Positions 14,341 to 15,388 of a stretch of 15,388 nucleotides of DNA are shown one piece after another. Both the position numbers and the translations under genes were made by a program. The stretch is taken from contig JALSIO010000531.1 in assembly GCA_026989995.1 (NCBI GenBank), positions 1 through 15,388 of the forward strand, read 5' to 3'. The stretch is from Myxococcales bacterium (GTDB lineage: Bacteria; Myxococcota_A; UBA9160; JALSIO01). The stretch's first letter is position 1. Each line of letters starts with the position of its first letter. The notes beneath the pieces were generated by a model. The model saw only the letters and a program-made list of their open reading frames with translations. It did no database searches and was not told the origin of the DNA.

Positions 14341-14767
14341 CCCGGCGGCGGACGGGGCGCTTCTCGCGAGGCGGGAGCGCCCGGCGGGTCGGGTCGCGAC
14401 GACGGTTGCCCCGCGGAACGCCGGCGGGGGCCGGGCGCGGGCCGTCGTGCGTGGGGGACTGCGAAGCGGATCGTGCGGAGTTCGGGCCTGCGGGCGTCCG
14501 GGTTCCGTGTCGGAAGGGCGACCGGGGCGGCGGGAGCCGGGCCGGTCGGTTGCCTCGGGCCGAGGCGGAGACCGGGGCGGAGATCGAGGCGGAGGACGGG
14601 GCAGCCAGGCGCTGTCCCACGGGCGCGCAGAAGCGCAGAGGCAAGACGGCAGCGAAGCGAGGCGACCGGCCCCGCAGCTCCCCCCTCGACCGGGGCGGAG
14701 CGGGCGGGAGCAGGGCTCCCTACGCTTTCGTGCGTCTGCGCTGCGTTTCCCACCCGAGTCGGCATGT
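14341..14767 (+). other. long untranslated spacer between tRNA-Thr and tRNA-Tyr
   Basis: These 427 bp hold no gene that I can support; open frames across them run into flanking tRNAs and look like noise. A hairpin sits 14 nt after tRNA-Thr: GGGCGCT (14355-14361) with AGCGCCC (14376-14382), loop 14 nt. ACGACGG (14399-14405) and CCGTCGT (14442-14448) form a wider inverted repeat. ACCGGGGCGG occurs three times (14521, 14571, 14689) in a G/A-rich stretch. The region may be a processing leader or attenuator. Confidence 0.6.
14355..14382 (+). terminator. hairpin just after tRNA-Thr(UGU)
   Basis: This is a perfect 7-bp stem, GGGCGCT/AGCGCCC, with a 14-nt loop containing TCTCGCGA. It has no T-tract, so it is more likely a processing site or a partial terminator/attenuator for the operon than a full stop. 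Confidence 0.35.
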
Positions 14768-14853
14768 GGAGAGGTACCGAAGCGGTCAAACGGGGCAGAC
14801 TGTAAATCTGCTGGCTCTTGCCTTCGGAGGTTCGAATCCTCCCCTCTCCACCA
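14768..14853 (+). tRNA. tRNA-Tyr(GUA)
   Basis: This is an 86-nt tRNA with the long variable arm of bacterial tyrosine tRNAs. The acceptor stem GGAGAGG pairs with CCTCTCC, the discriminator is A, and CCA is encoded. The anticodon stem GCAGA/TCTGC carries the loop CTGTAAA, anticodon GTA. The T-arm is GGAGG-TTCGAAT-CCTCC. It corresponds in order to tyrU. Confidence 0.97.
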
Positions 14854-15021
14854 GCCCGCCGTCCGAGGAGGGTGGCCCGGTTGGTGCGGAACGGCGGCGC
14901 GGGACGCCGGGTGCGGGGGCCCGGCCGGAAGCGGCCGGAAGCGGGCGGTGTCGGGCGTGCCGGCAGCGCCCGGGACCTGGCAGCGAAGGACGTGGCCGGT
15001 GGCCGGCGGGTCGCCGGGCGG
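14854..15021 (+). other. spacer between tRNA-Tyr and tRNA-Gly
   Basis: These 168 bp of very GC-rich transcribed spacer have no supportable gene. A tandem duplication of the 10-mer GGCCGGAAGC lies at 14923-14942. No promoter boxes were seen, so the downstream tRNAs probably depend on the promoter ahead of tRNA-Thr. Confidence 0.5.
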
Positions 15022-15097
15022 GCGGGAATAGCTCAGTTGGTAGAGCACGAGCCTTCCAAGCTCGGGGTCGCGGGTTCGAGTCCCGTTTCCCGCTCCA
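15022..15097 (+). tRNA. tRNA-Gly(UCC)
   Basis: This is a 76-nt tRNA. The acceptor stem GCGGGAA pairs with TTCCCGC, the discriminator is T, and CCA is encoded. The anticodon stem CGAGC/GCTCG has the loop CTTCCAA, anticodon TCC, reading GGA and GGG. The D-arm (AGCTCAGTTGGTAGAGC) and T-loop (TTCGAGT) are regular. It corresponds in order to glyT. Confidence 0.97.
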
Positions 15098-15112
15098 GGA
15101 GTGACGCGGAGC

Positions 15113-15146
15113 GCGCCGGTGCCCGCCTTCGGGTGGTGGCCGGCGC
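15113..15146 (+). other. stable UUCG-capped hairpin between tRNA-Gly and tRNA-Thr
   Basis: GCGCCGG (15113-15119) pairs with CCGGCGC (15140-15146). Inside, after a 3x3 internal loop, CCGCC (15123-15127) pairs with GGTGG (15132-15136) around the loop TTCG closed by C-G, an extra-stable tetraloop. It lies in the 73-bp spacer and is a good candidate for an RNase III-type processing site in the tRNA precursor. No T-run follows. Confidence 0.5.
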
Positions 15147-15170
15147 GGCGGGCGGTGATCGGAGGATCCG

Positions 15171-15388
<218 letters not shown>

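Noticed and set aside
14420-14458. Possible G-quadruplex (runs of G in GGGGGCCGGGCGCGGG and a later GGGGG)
   Set aside because: The last loop is too long for a standard motif, and such runs are expected in DNA this GC-rich.
14406-15104. Plus-strand frame of 232 codons across the tRNA spacer, tRNA-Tyr and tRNA-Gly
   Set aside because: It passes through two tRNA genes, is Arg/Gly-rich and has no motif or convincing start.

Overview
The window is very GC-rich DNA (roughly 70% or more by eye) from a bacterium, most likely Gram-negative. The clues are a GmhA-like phosphosugar isomerase and an HldE-like kinase/nucleotidylyltransferase (heptose or lipopolysaccharide-type chemistry), and a proteobacterial-looking EF-Tu N-terminus. 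A tRNA-Thr(UGU)-Tyr-Gly-Thr(GGU)-tuf cluster has the same gene order as E. coli thrU-tyrU-glyT-thrT-tufB. With rlmB directly upstream, a deltaproteobacterial or myxococcal-type lineage is my best guess, as inference only. No mobile element, CRISPR array or phage gene was seen.

Region 1 (35-10875, all minus strand, read right to left) looks like one or two operons for making and modifying an activated sugar and attaching it to a surface glycan. In transcription order it holds: an RmlB-like SDR, exonuclease III (xthA, out of place here), an RmlD-like SDR, a class I SAM methyltransferase, a zinc alcohol dehydrogenase, a radical SAM protein with one auxiliary-cluster motif, a fused nucleotidylyltransferase/PfkB kinase in reversed HldE order, an E1-alpha/E1-beta pair of the 2-oxoacid dehydrogenase type, and a family 2 glycosyltransferase with an extra Rossmann-like C-terminal domain. 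Several junctions overlap or nearly touch (ATGA, TTGA, TGA-CC-ATG), which suggests translational coupling. A further gene may begin at the left edge.

Region 2 (10876-12469) holds a plus-strand GmhA-like SIS isomerase, divergent from the operon, and a minus-strand DPM1-like glycosyltransferase. Their 3' ends overlap by 86 bp. The isomerase plus the kinase/nucleotidylyltransferase suggest a heptose-like precursor. The E1 pair, with no E2 or E3 in view, suggests ThDP-dependent carbon-carbon chemistry on a sugar or small-molecule precursor. This is the most likely place for an undescribed pathway.

Region 3 (12526-15388) is core translation. It holds tRNA-Leu(UAA), a small minus-strand conserved-looking gene whose 3' end runs through the tRNA-Leu antisense, rlmB, and a tRNA operon with a clear sigma70-type promoter (TTGCTG-17-TATAGT). 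The four tRNAs are separated by long, hairpin-rich spacers. The window ends 33 codons into tuf.
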